Origin: Acidimicrobiia bacterium
Lineage (GTDB): Bacteria > Actinomycetota > Acidimicrobiia > Acidimicrobiales > AC-14
Direction: 5' to 3'
Length of the DNA stretch: 38,262 nucleotides
NCBI GenBank assembly: GCA_023265025.1
Contig: JAHFUP010000050.1
Location: 1-38,262 of the forward strand
Shown: one piece after another, positions 13,527 to 21,582 of the stretch
Layout of the letters: the number at the start of each line of letters is the position of its first letter
How positions within the stretch are numbered: position 1 is the stretch's first letter
Program-made: the position numbers and the translations under genes
The notes under the pieces: generated by a model
Databases searched by the model: none
Told to the model about the DNA's origin: nothing
The model's input: only the letters and a program-made list of their open reading frames with translations

Positions 13527-13690
13527 ACGGCGTAGCTCAATCGGGAGAGCAACGGAAGTGCTCCCCCGCCGTCCTGGTTCCCAGGCCGTCTCGATCATCC
13601 GGTCAGCTGCGAAGGACGGGCTTCCTTCCTTGGAGAGGGACGCATCCGTGCGTCCGCCGTTCGACTCGGCACCGCTCGTCCGCCGTGTTC
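13526..13690 (+). ncRNA. Candidate Y RNA (tRNA-like structured RNA before the Ro gene)
   Basis: It begins AACGGCG-TA-GCTC-AATCGGGA-GAGC-A, a perfect tRNA D-arm, and ends with a T-arm GCCG-TTCGACT-CGGC (13657-13670) followed by CGCCGT (13681-13686), able to pair with ACGGCG at the start. The part between has no normal anticodon arm but long nested helices: GGAAG/CTTCC, CCGTCC/GGACGG, and GGACGCA-TCCG-TGCGTCC (13638-13655). Bacterial YrlA-type Y RNAs mimic tRNA and lie beside Ro60/rsr genes. The Ro-binding motif itself was not located. Confidence 0.35.
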
Positions 13691-13736
13691 CCTGACCGGA
13701 CAATCTCACAGCACAACCCAACGAAGGAGCACCACC

Positions 13737-15303
13737 ATGTCGAAGTTCTCGGGCACCCGCCGGCGCCCGCTGCGGGCCAACCTCACCGCGCCCGTCCGCA
13801 CGTCGGGCCTGCGCACCCTCACGCACGAGGGCGGCCTCGGCTTCCTGCGCGACGCCGAGTCGGAGCTGTTCCTGCTCGCGGCCACGAACATGGTCGGCGA
13901 GGACACCTTCTACGAGCGCGCCCCCGACCGGGACGCCCGCTTCGTGGCCCTGGTCCGTCACGTGACCGAGACGAACCCGGCGTTCGTCGCCGGCCTCGCA
14001 CCGTACCTACGGACGTCGCTGCTCATGCGTTCGCCCGCAGTTGTGATGGCCGCCGAGTACGTGGCCGCCGGCGGCGCGCACGGCCGCGCCGTCGTCGACG
14101 GCGTGCTCCAGCGCGCCGACGAGCCGGCCGAGCTGCTCGGCTACTGGCTGACCGCGCACGGTCGGAACGTGCCGATGGCCGTCAAGCGCGGCGTCGCCGA
14201 CGCGACCCGGCGCCTCTACAACGAGCGGGCCGTGCTGCGCTACGACGGCCTGTCGCGCCAGGTCCGCATGGCCGATGTCATCGAGCTCACCCATCCGCAG
14301 CCGCGCGACGACCGGCAGTCGGCCCTGTTCCGCTGGCTGCTCGACCGTCGCCACCACGACGACGCCGTCGCCGGCGCCGACCGCCTCCCCGTCCTCGCCG
14401 CCGCACGCGAGCTCGAGGCCGTGCCGGCGGAGAACCGCCGGCCGGTCCTGCGCGACCGCGGCCCCGCCGCGCTGGCCGACGCCGGCTTCTCGTGGGAGCG
14501 GCTGTCGGGCTGGCTGCCGGGCGGCATGAACGCCGAGGCCTGGACCTTCGGTCATCCCGTCGATGGGCGTCATGGCGCTGGTCCGCAACCTGCGCAACTT
14601 CGACGAGGCCGGCGTCGACGACGCCACCGTCGACACCGTCATCGCCAAGATCACCGATCCCGACCAGGTGGCCAAGGCCCGGCTGTTCCCGTACCAGGTG
14701 TGGGCGGCGTACAAGCACGCGCCGTCGGACAACTGGAAGCGTGCCCTCGGCCGCACGCTCGACCTGACCGTGGCCAACATTCCCCGGCTCGACAACACCC
14801 TCGTCGTGATCGACACGTCGTCGTCGATGACGGCGCCGGTGTCGGGCCGGTCGAAGCTGTCGCGTGTCGAGGTGGCCGCAGTCATGGCCATGGCGACGGC
14901 GAAGCGGGCCACCGACGTCGAGGTCGTCATCTTCGGCGACGGCAACCGCCGGCTCGCCAACCCGGCCGGCGCCTCGGTCCTCGCCGGCGTGGCGACGGTC
15001 GTCGACCTGGTCGGCTCGGTCGGCCACTCGACGTTCGGCCACACCGCCATTGCGAAGCACTTCGACCCGAAGCGCCACCATCGCGTCGTCATCTTCACCG
15101 ACGACCAGCAGCACGACTCGGGCCGGGTGCGGCTCGACCACGTGCCGCTGATCTACACCTTCAACCTCGCCGGCTACAGCCCGTCCGCCCTCCCGGCGGG
15201 TGAGCGGGGCCGCTACACACTGGGTGGCTTCTCCGACGCCACCTTCACCGTCATGAAGGTGCTGGAGGACGGCCGCAACGCGGCCTGGCCGTTCATGTTG
15301 TGA
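13737..15303 (+). CDS. rsr: Ro60/Rsr-type TROVE and vWA RNA-binding protein (frameshifted)
   Basis: The first frame (from ATG 13737) encodes the TROVE half: an N-terminus with LTHEGGLGFLRDAESELFLL, HEAT-like helices, and SWERLSGWLPGGMNAEAW near residue 265. The second (up to 15303) continues with PSMGVMALVRNLRNFDEAGV and a von Willebrand A domain whose MIDAS motif DTSSSM is at 14812-14829. They join perfectly if one G at 14550-14551 is dropped (AWTF then VIPSMG). Full length would be about 521 residues, normal for bacterial Ro. Ro60 is a ring that binds misfolded RNAs and, through Y RNA, a partner such as PNPase. AGGAG precedes the start. It follows the tRNA array on the same strand. The frameshift is either an error or a true inactivation; no clear slippery site is seen. 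Confidence 0.88.
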
Positions 15304-15340
15304 GGGAGCCCGTCACCGCGTAGTGGACGTGCACGCACTG

Positions 15341-18061
15341 TCACCTCGAAAGAAGGTCGGCCTTCAGGGTGGGGTCGATCCGAGCCACGAGCTTGGCCTC
15401 GTCCTCCGAGAGGTCCGCGGCGCCACCGTTCAGCTTGTCGATGACGCCGGCGCGCATTTCGATCATGTGACTGGCGACGTGCTTTCCGAGCAGGCGGTAC
15501 ACCTCGAACTGCTCGGTGTCGAAGACCTGGTCGGACGTCGGGTCGGAGGGGAAGATGTCGTTCTTCTCCTTGTAGGAGTGCAGTCTCGACGGGCTGTCCT
15601 CCGTGATGCTGGCCTTGAGGTACCAGAGCACGCCCATCCGGCCGTCGGCGTAGGTGATGAGCCCCATGGCGCAGTCGCGCGGCACTGTCCGTGAGACCCG
15701 GCCGTCGACCATCCCAGCGCGCAGCGCCTCATAGGGAAGCTCGATGCTGGCGCCGAGCTCCTGGGCGGCCAGGATGATCGCCTCGGCGACCGTGCCGAAG
15801 CTCGTGGAGTTCGATCCGGACGCGTCGACGCAGACGATCTCGGTGCACCGGCGCCGGAGCAGCTCGACCAGGCCCAGGTTCTCCCAGTGGCCGCCGTCGG
15901 TGATGTACAGGTACAGGTCCTCGGCGTCGTAGACGCCGAACATCTCCTTGACCAGGTAGCTGAGCCGCCGGCGGGGATAGCCCGGGTTCTCGGGAAGGTT
16001 GCCCACCGGCACGAAGCGTGGGTTCGGCATCCACATGCCGAGCCGCACGTTGGCGAGGGCCAGCAGCGCCTTGGTCGATCCGTAGTTGAACCGGCCCATC
16101 GCCGAGGACACCGCGGCGCCCGACATGCCCACCGCAGTCATCGCCGTGAGGCGCGGCGTGTCCCACCGTTGGAAGATCCTGGCGTACTGCTCGGTCGGCA
16201 CCGAGTAGTCGTCGCAACCACCGTCGTCGGTCGCCGGGACGTGGAACTGGATCGAGCTCGGGCTGAACGTGAAGCTGTACGCCGGCACGCCGACCCGTAT
16301 CGGGCCGGCGCCGGTCACGTTCATCGCCGTGCACACGACGACCTCGGGACCGTGCCGGTTCGGGTCGGCGGCGGTGAGCCGGCCGAGCTCGGAGAGGCTC
16401 GGCTCCTCGGACGGATCGAGTGACTCGGCCGTCCCATCCGGCGTCCTTCGGGTGGCGTAGGCCTCACGCAGGCGGCCGCGGTAGTACGGCTGCAGTGACC
16501 ACCAGTCGGGGTCCGCCAGGTAGTACCAAAGGGAGAACACGCCGAGCACCACCAACCACCGGCCGGCGTCGTCGCCAGGGCCGACCCTCGCACCGCCGGC
16601 CGCGATCTCCGTGCCGGCGACGACGGCGAGCAACAGCACGAGGGCGCCGCCGAGTCGTGGCACCGCCCGCCCGAGTGGCTTGCGGAGCAGGCCGAAGATC
16701 GAGGCGGCCACGCCGCCGCCGGCGACCACCTGGACCAGTCTCAGTAGCTCGGCGTGATCACCGATCAGCTTTGGCAACGCCGTCGTCCCCAGCGGGACGG
16801 CGATGAGAACGAACGCGAGGAGCGCGGCGACGGTCATCGTCCCGACGGCGATCTTCCACATCGCGTTGCGCCAGCGAGGCTTGGCCAGCTCGAGACGCAC
16901 CGATGCAAGCCGGCGCAGCAGGACCCAGACGACAAAGGACAAGACGCTCAGCGCGCCCCACACCGCCACCGGGAACCAAAAACGGCGCTCGACCGTGTAG
17001 GACAGCGGACTGCCGGCGCCGGCATCGCTACCCGCCATCCAGCCCACCACCCACCCCAGCGGCCGGGCCATCAGCCAGAGCAGGACGAACAGGGATCCCA
17101 CGTTGATGGCGAGGCCCACCAGCAGAGTGGCGATGGCGCCCGGCAGCTTGCCGTCCCGCCCGAACAGGTAGTTGAGATGCCGGCGCAGGTGCGAGAGCTC
17201 GGGCGACTGCTTCCCGGGTTCGTCCGACCACGGTCGCGGTGGGGTGGTCGCCCCGGTGGCACCCGGTCGGCGGGCGATCGCCCACGCACCGGCCATATAG
17301 CTCCCGCCGGAGACGGCGCTCAGCCACCGGGCCCGGTCGACCAGCTGCACGCGGTCGAGCGCCTGCAGGACACCCAACCCGAACGTGCCCGCCCGCACTC
17401 CTCCGCCGGAGAGGCAGATGCCCATGCCGCCGGCGGCGTCGGGCGCCGTCGGGCTGGCGGCGTTGAGGTTGCGGGGCGGCATCGTGAGCCACCCGATCAA
17501 CCCCGCCAATACGTACGCCAGCACCAGGACAATCACGGTGAACTTCGCCCAGCCCACGGTCGCCGCCGTCATCGCCGCCCAGGCGTGCTCCCGCAACGCG
17601 CCCCGGGGACCATGCAGCCCGGCGGCCAGCGCCGCGTTCTCGATCAGGTCGAGCACGCCGGCGGTAACCGCACCGCCGACCGCCATAACCCATGCACCTC
17701 GGAGCTTGCGGACCCGAAAGCCGCCCAGGGGGCCCAGCCTGCCGGCCACGAACAGTGCTCCGAGCGACAGCGCCAGCACGTACCAGACGATGAAGAGGAG
17801 GTCCCAGAGCAGGCCGGTGTGGACGGCGCTCGCCGTGCATCCGGCCAACGCGGCGGCGGACCGCTCGACCGTGCCCGCCAACTCGAGGTCGACAATCGAG
17901 TGCGCATTCCCGGGGCAGGAAAGAGTCGCCTTGCTCCCGAGCCATGCCGTGATCGCCCCGGCCACGACCAGCGCACCGAGCACGACCGCCAGCCGTAGGA
18001 ACCCGGTGCGAAAGAACTTGGCCGACGATGGCCACTTCGGACCGCTCTGTGTCTCGGCCAT
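15341..18061 (-). CDS. Membrane-anchored patatin-like phospholipase
   Basis: A 906-residue protein. The first 200 residues hold about four membrane segments; then comes a patatin/cPLA2-like catalytic region: oxyanion-hole loop SGGGVRAG (218-225), nucleophile in AVSGGS (Ser251), then a second block of about four membrane segments (roughly 310-500) inserted in the fold, and the catalytic aspartate in ITDGGHWENLGL (Asp722). The nucleophile and aspartate are thus separated by a large membrane insert, while classical patatins are about 300 residues. It probably hydrolyses membrane lipid esters at the cytoplasmic face. The gene stands alone, converging on the Ro gene. Lipases of this superfamily occur in housekeeping and in phage-defence settings; nothing here decides between them. 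Confidence 0.75.
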   Translation of the reverse strand: MAETQSGPKWPSSAKFFRTGFLRLAVVLGALVVAGAITAWLGSKATLSCPGNAHSIVDLELAGTVERSAAALAGCTASAVHTGLLWDLLFIVWYVLALSLGALFVAGRLGPLGGFRVRKLRGAWVMAVGGAVTAGVLDLIENAALAAGLHGPRGALREHAWAAMTAATVGWAKFTVIVLVLAYVLAGLIGWLTMPPRNLNAASPTAPDAAGGMGICLSGGGVRAGTFGLGVLQALDRVQLVDRARWLSAVSGGSYMAGAWAIARRPGATGATTPPRPWSDEPGKQSPELSHLRRHLNYLFGRDGKLPGAIATLLVGLAINVGSLFVLLWLMARPLGWVVGWMAGSDAGAGSPLSYTVERRFWFPVAVWGALSVLSFVVWVLLRRLASVRLELAKPRWRNAMWKIAVGTMTVAALLAFVLIAVPLGTTALPKLIGDHAELLRLVQVVAGGGVAASIFGLLRKPLGRAVPRLGGALVLLLAVVAGTEIAAGGARVGPGDDAGRWLVVLGVFSLWYYLADPDWWSLQPYYRGRLREAYATRRTPDGTAESLDPSEEPSLSELGRLTAADPNRHGPEVVVCTAMNVTGAGPIRVGVPAYSFTFSPSSIQFHVPATDDGGCDDYSVPTEQYARIFQRWDTPRLTAMTAVGMSGAAVSSAMGRFNYGSTKALLALANVRLGMWMPNPRFVPVGNLPENPGYPRRRLSYLVKEMFGVYDAEDLYLYITDGGHWENLGLVELLRRRCTEIVCVDASGSNSTSFGTVAEAIILAAQELGASIELPYEALRAGMVDGRVSRTVPRDCAMGLITYADGRMGVLWYLKASITEDSPSRLHSYKEKNDIFPSDPTSDQVFDTEQFEVYRLLGKHVASHMIEMRAGVIDKLNGGAADLSEDEAKLVARIDPTLKADLLSR

Positions 18062-18103
18062 CGTCGATGAGGGTACCTTCCCTCGCCGAAATTTGACGGG
18101 ACC

Positions 18104-18742
18104 TCAGATCTTCGCGAACGTCGCCGCCCTGACGAGCGCGGCCACCGCCAGCGCCGCAGCCAGCAGTTCGGACAGCTTTACCGGGAGCTCCTCGACGAGG
18201 TAGGGATCGGTGTGGTCCACGAGCGGCAGGGTGAACACGCGAACCAGGAAGTAGAGGGCGATCAGGCCCACGCTGGAGGCCACGACCGACCAGTAGGCGA
18301 GCGGCGACGGCTTGACCCACACCGCCACACCCTGGCCGAGCAGCAGCACGCCGGAGGCGACGAAGAACAGCCCGAGATGCCAGCCCTCCGCCCAGTGCTC
18401 CGGGGCGGACGCGAAGTGGGCGACGGCGGTGAAGACCAGCGCGGCCGCGGCGACGGTCTGGGTGGGCCGCGGTCGGAGGTCGCGCTTGAACACGAACAGC
18501 CCGAGGCGCAGCGCCAGCGAGCCAACTGCAGTCGCTGCCACCACCACGAGCACGTACCGCAACTGCGACGCGCCGCTCCTTGATCCCTCCGCGTCGCCGG
18601 CGCTCGACGAGGCGACGGTCGTCGTCGGCGTCTCGTGGGCCACGGCGGGACCAGCAACCAGCACGCCGACCACGGCGATGAGGCCGGCCACCACGCCGGC
18701 GCGCAACGCGCGTCCGATCCTTGAACCTGTGCTTCGGGGCAT
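18104..18742 (-). CDS. Polytopic membrane protein, unknown
   Basis: A 212-residue protein starting MPRSTGSRIGRAL, with a signal-like hydrophobic segment ending AVAHE, a Thr/Ser-rich linker, and then five further hydrophobic segments. Histidines occur in AVAHFASAPEHWAEGWH. ATG 18742 is preferred over two upstream starts because the segments before it are basic and variable. The divergent cupredoxin gene starts 84 bases away, so they may share a control region and act together in copper or redox biology; this is inference from position only. Confidence 0.55.
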   Translation of the reverse strand: MPRSTGSRIGRALRAGVVAGLIAVVGVLVAGPAVAHETPTTTVASSSAGDAEGSRSGASQLRYVLVVVAATAVGSLALRLGLFVFKRDLRPRPTQTVAAAALVFTAVAHFASAPEHWAEGWHLGLFFVASGVLLLGQGVAVWVKPSPLAYWSVVASSVGLIALYFLVRVFTLPLVDHTDPYLVEELPVKLSELLAAALAVAALVRAATFAKI

Positions 18743-18825
18743 GGCAGTGGTTCGGAGCGATGCCATCCGTTGGACGTTCGCGACTTTCGTCATCCGTAGC
18801 GACGCGGTGGAACGAACAAGGCTCC

Positions 18826-19233
18826 GTGAACGCAAGAGGAAACCCGACACGCCGCGGCCTGACGGCGGCAGGGCTCGGCCTGGCCCTCCTGCTGGCCGGC
18901 TGTGGCGGTGACGGTGGCGGCGACGCCGCCCCCGCCTCCGCCGACGCCAGCGCGGTGACCCTGAAGCTCATCGCGTTCAAGCCCGACAACCTCTCGGTCA
19001 AGGCGGGAACGAAGGTCAACTGGAAGAACGAGGACGGCAGCGATCACACGGTGACGTCCGGGACGGTCCGGCAGCAGGGCGGCGGGGTCACGGCCACGCC
19101 CGACAGCAAGTTCGACTCCGGGTCCCTGGGGTCGGGCAAGACGTTCTCGTTCACGTTCTCGGCGCCGGGCACGTACGCGTACTACTGCAACGTCCACCCG
19201 GCGACCATGCGCGGCGAGATCACGGTCACCTAA
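18826..19233 (+). CDS. Cupredoxin (plastocyanin-like) lipoprotein
   Basis: A 135-residue lipoprotein with lipobox LLLAGC and a type 1 copper domain. Ligands visible in order: His in GSDHTVTSG, then Cys, His and Met in YYCNVHPATMRG. It should act as a small electron carrier anchored outside the membrane. GTG 18826 gives a normal signal peptide (basic, then LTAAGLGLALLLAGC); the upstream extension in the same frame would destroy it. The duplicated lipoprotein gene follows after 21 bases, so the two form an operon. Confidence 0.85.
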   Translation: MNARGNPTRRGLTAAGLGLALLLAGCGGDGGGDAAPASADASAVTLKLIAFKPDNLSVKAGTKVNWKNEDGSDHTVTSGTVRQQGGGVTATPDSKFDSGSLGSGKTFSFTFSAPGTYAYYCNVHPATMRGEITVT

Positions 19234-19254
19234 GCACCTACCACGGAGGATCCT

Positions 19255-20523
19255 TTGAGAAAACTGCCCTTGAGACTGGCAAGCGCGGCCGTCGCGCTGG
19301 CCCTGACCGGCGCCGCCTGCGGGAGCGACGACGCGGACGACGCGGCGTCGACCGCGACGACGCTCGCCCCTGCGGCGACCAAGAGCGTGCCGTCCTCGAC
19401 CACCGGCGCGGCCACCCTGCGCGCCGGACTCACCGGCCTGCTCACCGAGCACGTCTACCTCGCGGCGCTGGCCACCGGCTCGGCGCTCCGCGGCGACACC
19501 AAGGGCTTCGACGCCTACGCCGCCGCCCTCAACGGCCCGACCAACAGCAACACCGCGGACATCACCGCCGCCGTCACGTCGGCATACGGCGCCGACGTTG
19601 GCAAGGCCTTCGACGGCCTGTGGCGCAGCAACGGCCACATCCCCGCCTTCGTCGCCTACACCCAGGCCATCGCCGCCAACGACAAGGCCGCCGCCGACAA
19701 GGCGGTCGCCGACCTGCTGGCCTACGCCAAGACGTTCGGCACCACACTCAACTCGGTCAACAGCAACCTTCCCGCCGCGGCGGTCGAGGAGGGCGTGAAG
19801 ATGCACATCACCACGCTCAAGACCGTCGTCGACGCCCAGAAGGCCGGCGACCAGACCAAGGTCTACACGTCGCTGCGTGAGGCGTACGGCCACATGGGGA
19901 CCTTCGCCGGCACGCTCGCCGGGGCAACGGTCACCAAGTTCCCGCAGGCGTTCAGCGGGACCGCCGACGCCAAGGCCGCCACCCTGCGGGCCGGCCTCAC
20001 GTCCCTGCTGCGTGAGCACGTCCTGCTGGCATCGAGCGCCACCGGTGCCGCCCTCGGCGGTCGCATGCCGCAGTTCGAGGCGGCAGCAGCCGCCCTGAAC
20101 GGCCCGACGAACAGCAACACCGCTGACATCGTCGCCGCCATCACGTCGATCTACGGCGCCGAGGTCGGCAAGGCGTTCGACGGGCTGTGGCGCAGCAACG
20201 GCCACATCCCGGCGTTCGTGGCATACACCCAGGCCTTGGCGGCCAACGACAAGACGGCGGCCGACAAGGCTGTCGCCGACCTGCTGGCGTACGCCAAGAC
20301 GTTCGGCACCACCATGAACTCGGTGAACAGCAACCTTCCGGCGGCCGCGGTCGAGGACGCCATCAAGATGCACGTCACCACCCTCAAGGCCGTCGTCGAC
20401 GCGCAGAAGGCCGGTGACGCCACCAAGACGGCCACCTCGCTTCGTGAGGCGGTCAAGCACATGTCCGACACCGCCGACGTGCTCGCCGACGCCACGGTCA
20501 AGAAGTACCCGGAGAAGTTCTAA
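19255..20523 (+). CDS. Lipoprotein with two near-identical helical domains
   Basis: A 422-residue lipoprotein (lipobox TGAAC) starting at TTG behind a clear GGAGG. After a short Asp/Thr-rich linker it has two repeats of about 175 residues, each starting ATLRAGL and containing LNGPTNSNTADI, KAFDGLWRSNGHIPAFVAY and SNLPAAAVE. They are so alike that the duplication must be recent or kept uniform. Each repeat has regularly placed histidines (EHV, NGHIP, a KMH pair), so metal or haem binding is conceivable. The family is not recognised. Partner: cupredoxin upstream. A terminator hairpin follows. Confidence 0.7.
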   Translation: MRKLPLRLASAAVALALTGAACGSDDADDAASTATTLAPAATKSVPSSTTGAATLRAGLTGLLTEHVYLAALATGSALRGDTKGFDAYAAALNGPTNSNTADITAAVTSAYGADVGKAFDGLWRSNGHIPAFVAYTQAIAANDKAAADKAVADLLAYAKTFGTTLNSVNSNLPAAAVEEGVKMHITTLKTVVDAQKAGDQTKVYTSLREAYGHMGTFAGTLAGATVTKFPQAFSGTADAKAATLRAGLTSLLREHVLLASSATGAALGGRMPQFEAAAAALNGPTNSNTADIVAAITSIYGAEVGKAFDGLWRSNGHIPAFVAYTQALAANDKTAADKAVADLLAYAKTFGTTMNSVNSNLPAAAVEDAIKMHVTTLKAVVDAQKAGDATKTATSLREAVKHMSDTADVLADATVKKYPEKF

Positions 20524-20537
20524 CCGGGAACGTCCAC

Positions 20538-20573
20538 TCCCCTCCGGTGCGTGCCAGGGCCCGCCGGAGGGGA
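20538..20573 (+). terminator. Hairpin after the lipoprotein gene
   Basis: TCCCCTCCGG and CCGGAGGGGA form a 10-bp stem with a 16-nt loop, 15 bases after the stop. Confidence 0.65.
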
Positions 20574-20586
20574 CCATGATGTCGCC

Positions 20587-21039
20587 ATGCCGACCGAGGA
20601 CGAGCGGGTCATGGCCGGGCCCGTCGAGGCCACGCCGGCGCAGTGGGCGGCGCTCTGGGCCGCTGTGGACCAGCTCCTGAATGAACGCGAGTGGGTCGCC
20701 TGGGTGAAGCCCCAGCAGGGACCGGACGGCGTGATTGTGATGGGCTGGCCCGAGTACTCGCCGGCGATGAACGCCACACTCGCTGCGCTCGGTGGAGTCG
20801 GCGCGATCACGCCGGCGTTCGACTGGCCGGCGTGGCGCCAGTTGTGGGACGACCCGGACGGGACTCGGATGCGAGACGGTCCCGCGGCAGACGCCATCAG
20901 GTACCTGACATCCGTCGTGCGCGGCGAACGGTTCGGGGACGGGACAATCGATGCGGCCATGGGCAACGGGTCGCTTCCGATGGCCCTCGCCCGTCTGCGC
21001 CGGTGGTACGACCACGAGAGCGTCGATCCGCCGGGCTGA
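20587..21039 (+). CDS. DUF6508-like protein
   Basis: A 150-residue soluble protein. The pattern VMGWPEYSPAMNATLAAL, TPAFDWPAWRQL, AADAIRYLTSVVRGERFGDG and an end LARLRRWYD is what I associate with DUF6508, often seen beside defence genes but without a known reaction. ATG 20587 is chosen because the preceding 12 residues overlap the terminator. It stands alone. Confidence 0.6.
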   Translation: MPTEDERVMAGPVEATPAQWAALWAAVDQLLNEREWVAWVKPQQGPDGVIVMGWPEYSPAMNATLAALGGVGAITPAFDWPAWRQLWDDPDGTRMRDGPAADAIRYLTSVVRGERFGDGTIDAAMGNGSLPMALARLRRWYDHESVDPPG

Positions 21040-21125
21040 GCCGGGCACCGTCAAAGGCGCGCGGCCGTTGACGGTCCGCACGCGATGCACTACGACATGG
21101 CATGTCCCCCGTGCAGGAGGCTCGC

Positions 21126-21542
21126 ATGCAGAGATCGCCCGACATCGAGCAACTCGTCGCCGCATGGTTCGACGCCGCCTCGCGCGGCGATGCCTCCATT
21201 GTCGACGCCCACGTCTCCCGCGCCGAAGGCGTTCGGCTGATCGGCAGCGATCCGGCCGAGCTGTTTCAGGGCGGTGGTGCGGTCCTGGAGTTCTTGCGGG
21301 GGGAGGTCGAAAGCGCCGGCGGCGCGGCCACGTTCACCCCCGCCGACACCGAGGCCTTCAGCGAGGGGACGGTTGGCTGGGCGACGACCCACGTCACGAT
21401 CACGATGCCGGATGGTCGGCATGTCTCGCCCCGCTGGAGCTCGGTCTTCCATCTCGAGGACGGCGTCTGGAGGTTCGTCCAGACGCACGCCTCCATTGGC
21501 GTCCCCAACGAGGAGATCGGCTGGGTCTACTCGCCGGAGTAG
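21126..21542 (+). CDS. SnoaL/NTF2-like fold protein
   Basis: A 138-residue cytoplasmic protein, length and pattern of the NTF2-like superfamily: helix DIEQLVAAWFDAASRGDA, then strands with GTVGWATTHVTITMPDG and SVFHLEDGVWRFVQTHASIGV. Some relatives bind small hydrophobic ligands or act as isomerases; no catalytic set is evident. Strong GGAGG just before ATG 21126. Confidence 0.7.
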   Translation: MQRSPDIEQLVAAWFDAASRGDASIVDAHVSRAEGVRLIGSDPAELFQGGGAVLEFLRGEVESAGGAATFTPADTEAFSEGTVGWATTHVTITMPDGRHVSPRWSSVFHLEDGVWRFVQTHASIGVPNEEIGWVYSPE

Positions 21543-21582
21543 GCGTCCGGCGGGCGGGTGAACGCCAGGCCAGACTGCGCCG

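Noticed and set aside
10087-13690. Many ORFs of 60-200 codons on both strands over the tRNA array (for example minus 12391-12942 and 12967-13527)
   Set aside because: They are Arg/Ser/Gly-rich, overlap recognisable tRNA structures and repeat the same peptide where the 45-nt elements repeat; they are by-products of GC-rich tRNA sequence.
14541-14563. Programmed frameshift in the Ro gene
   Set aside because: The shift would be +1 at TTC-GGT without slippery codon or stop codon at the site; an indel is simpler. It cannot be excluded without data.
18790-21165. Minus-strand 791-codon ORF
   Set aside because: Antisense of the cupredoxin, lipoprotein and DUF6508 genes, with low-complexity Gly/Arg/Val composition.
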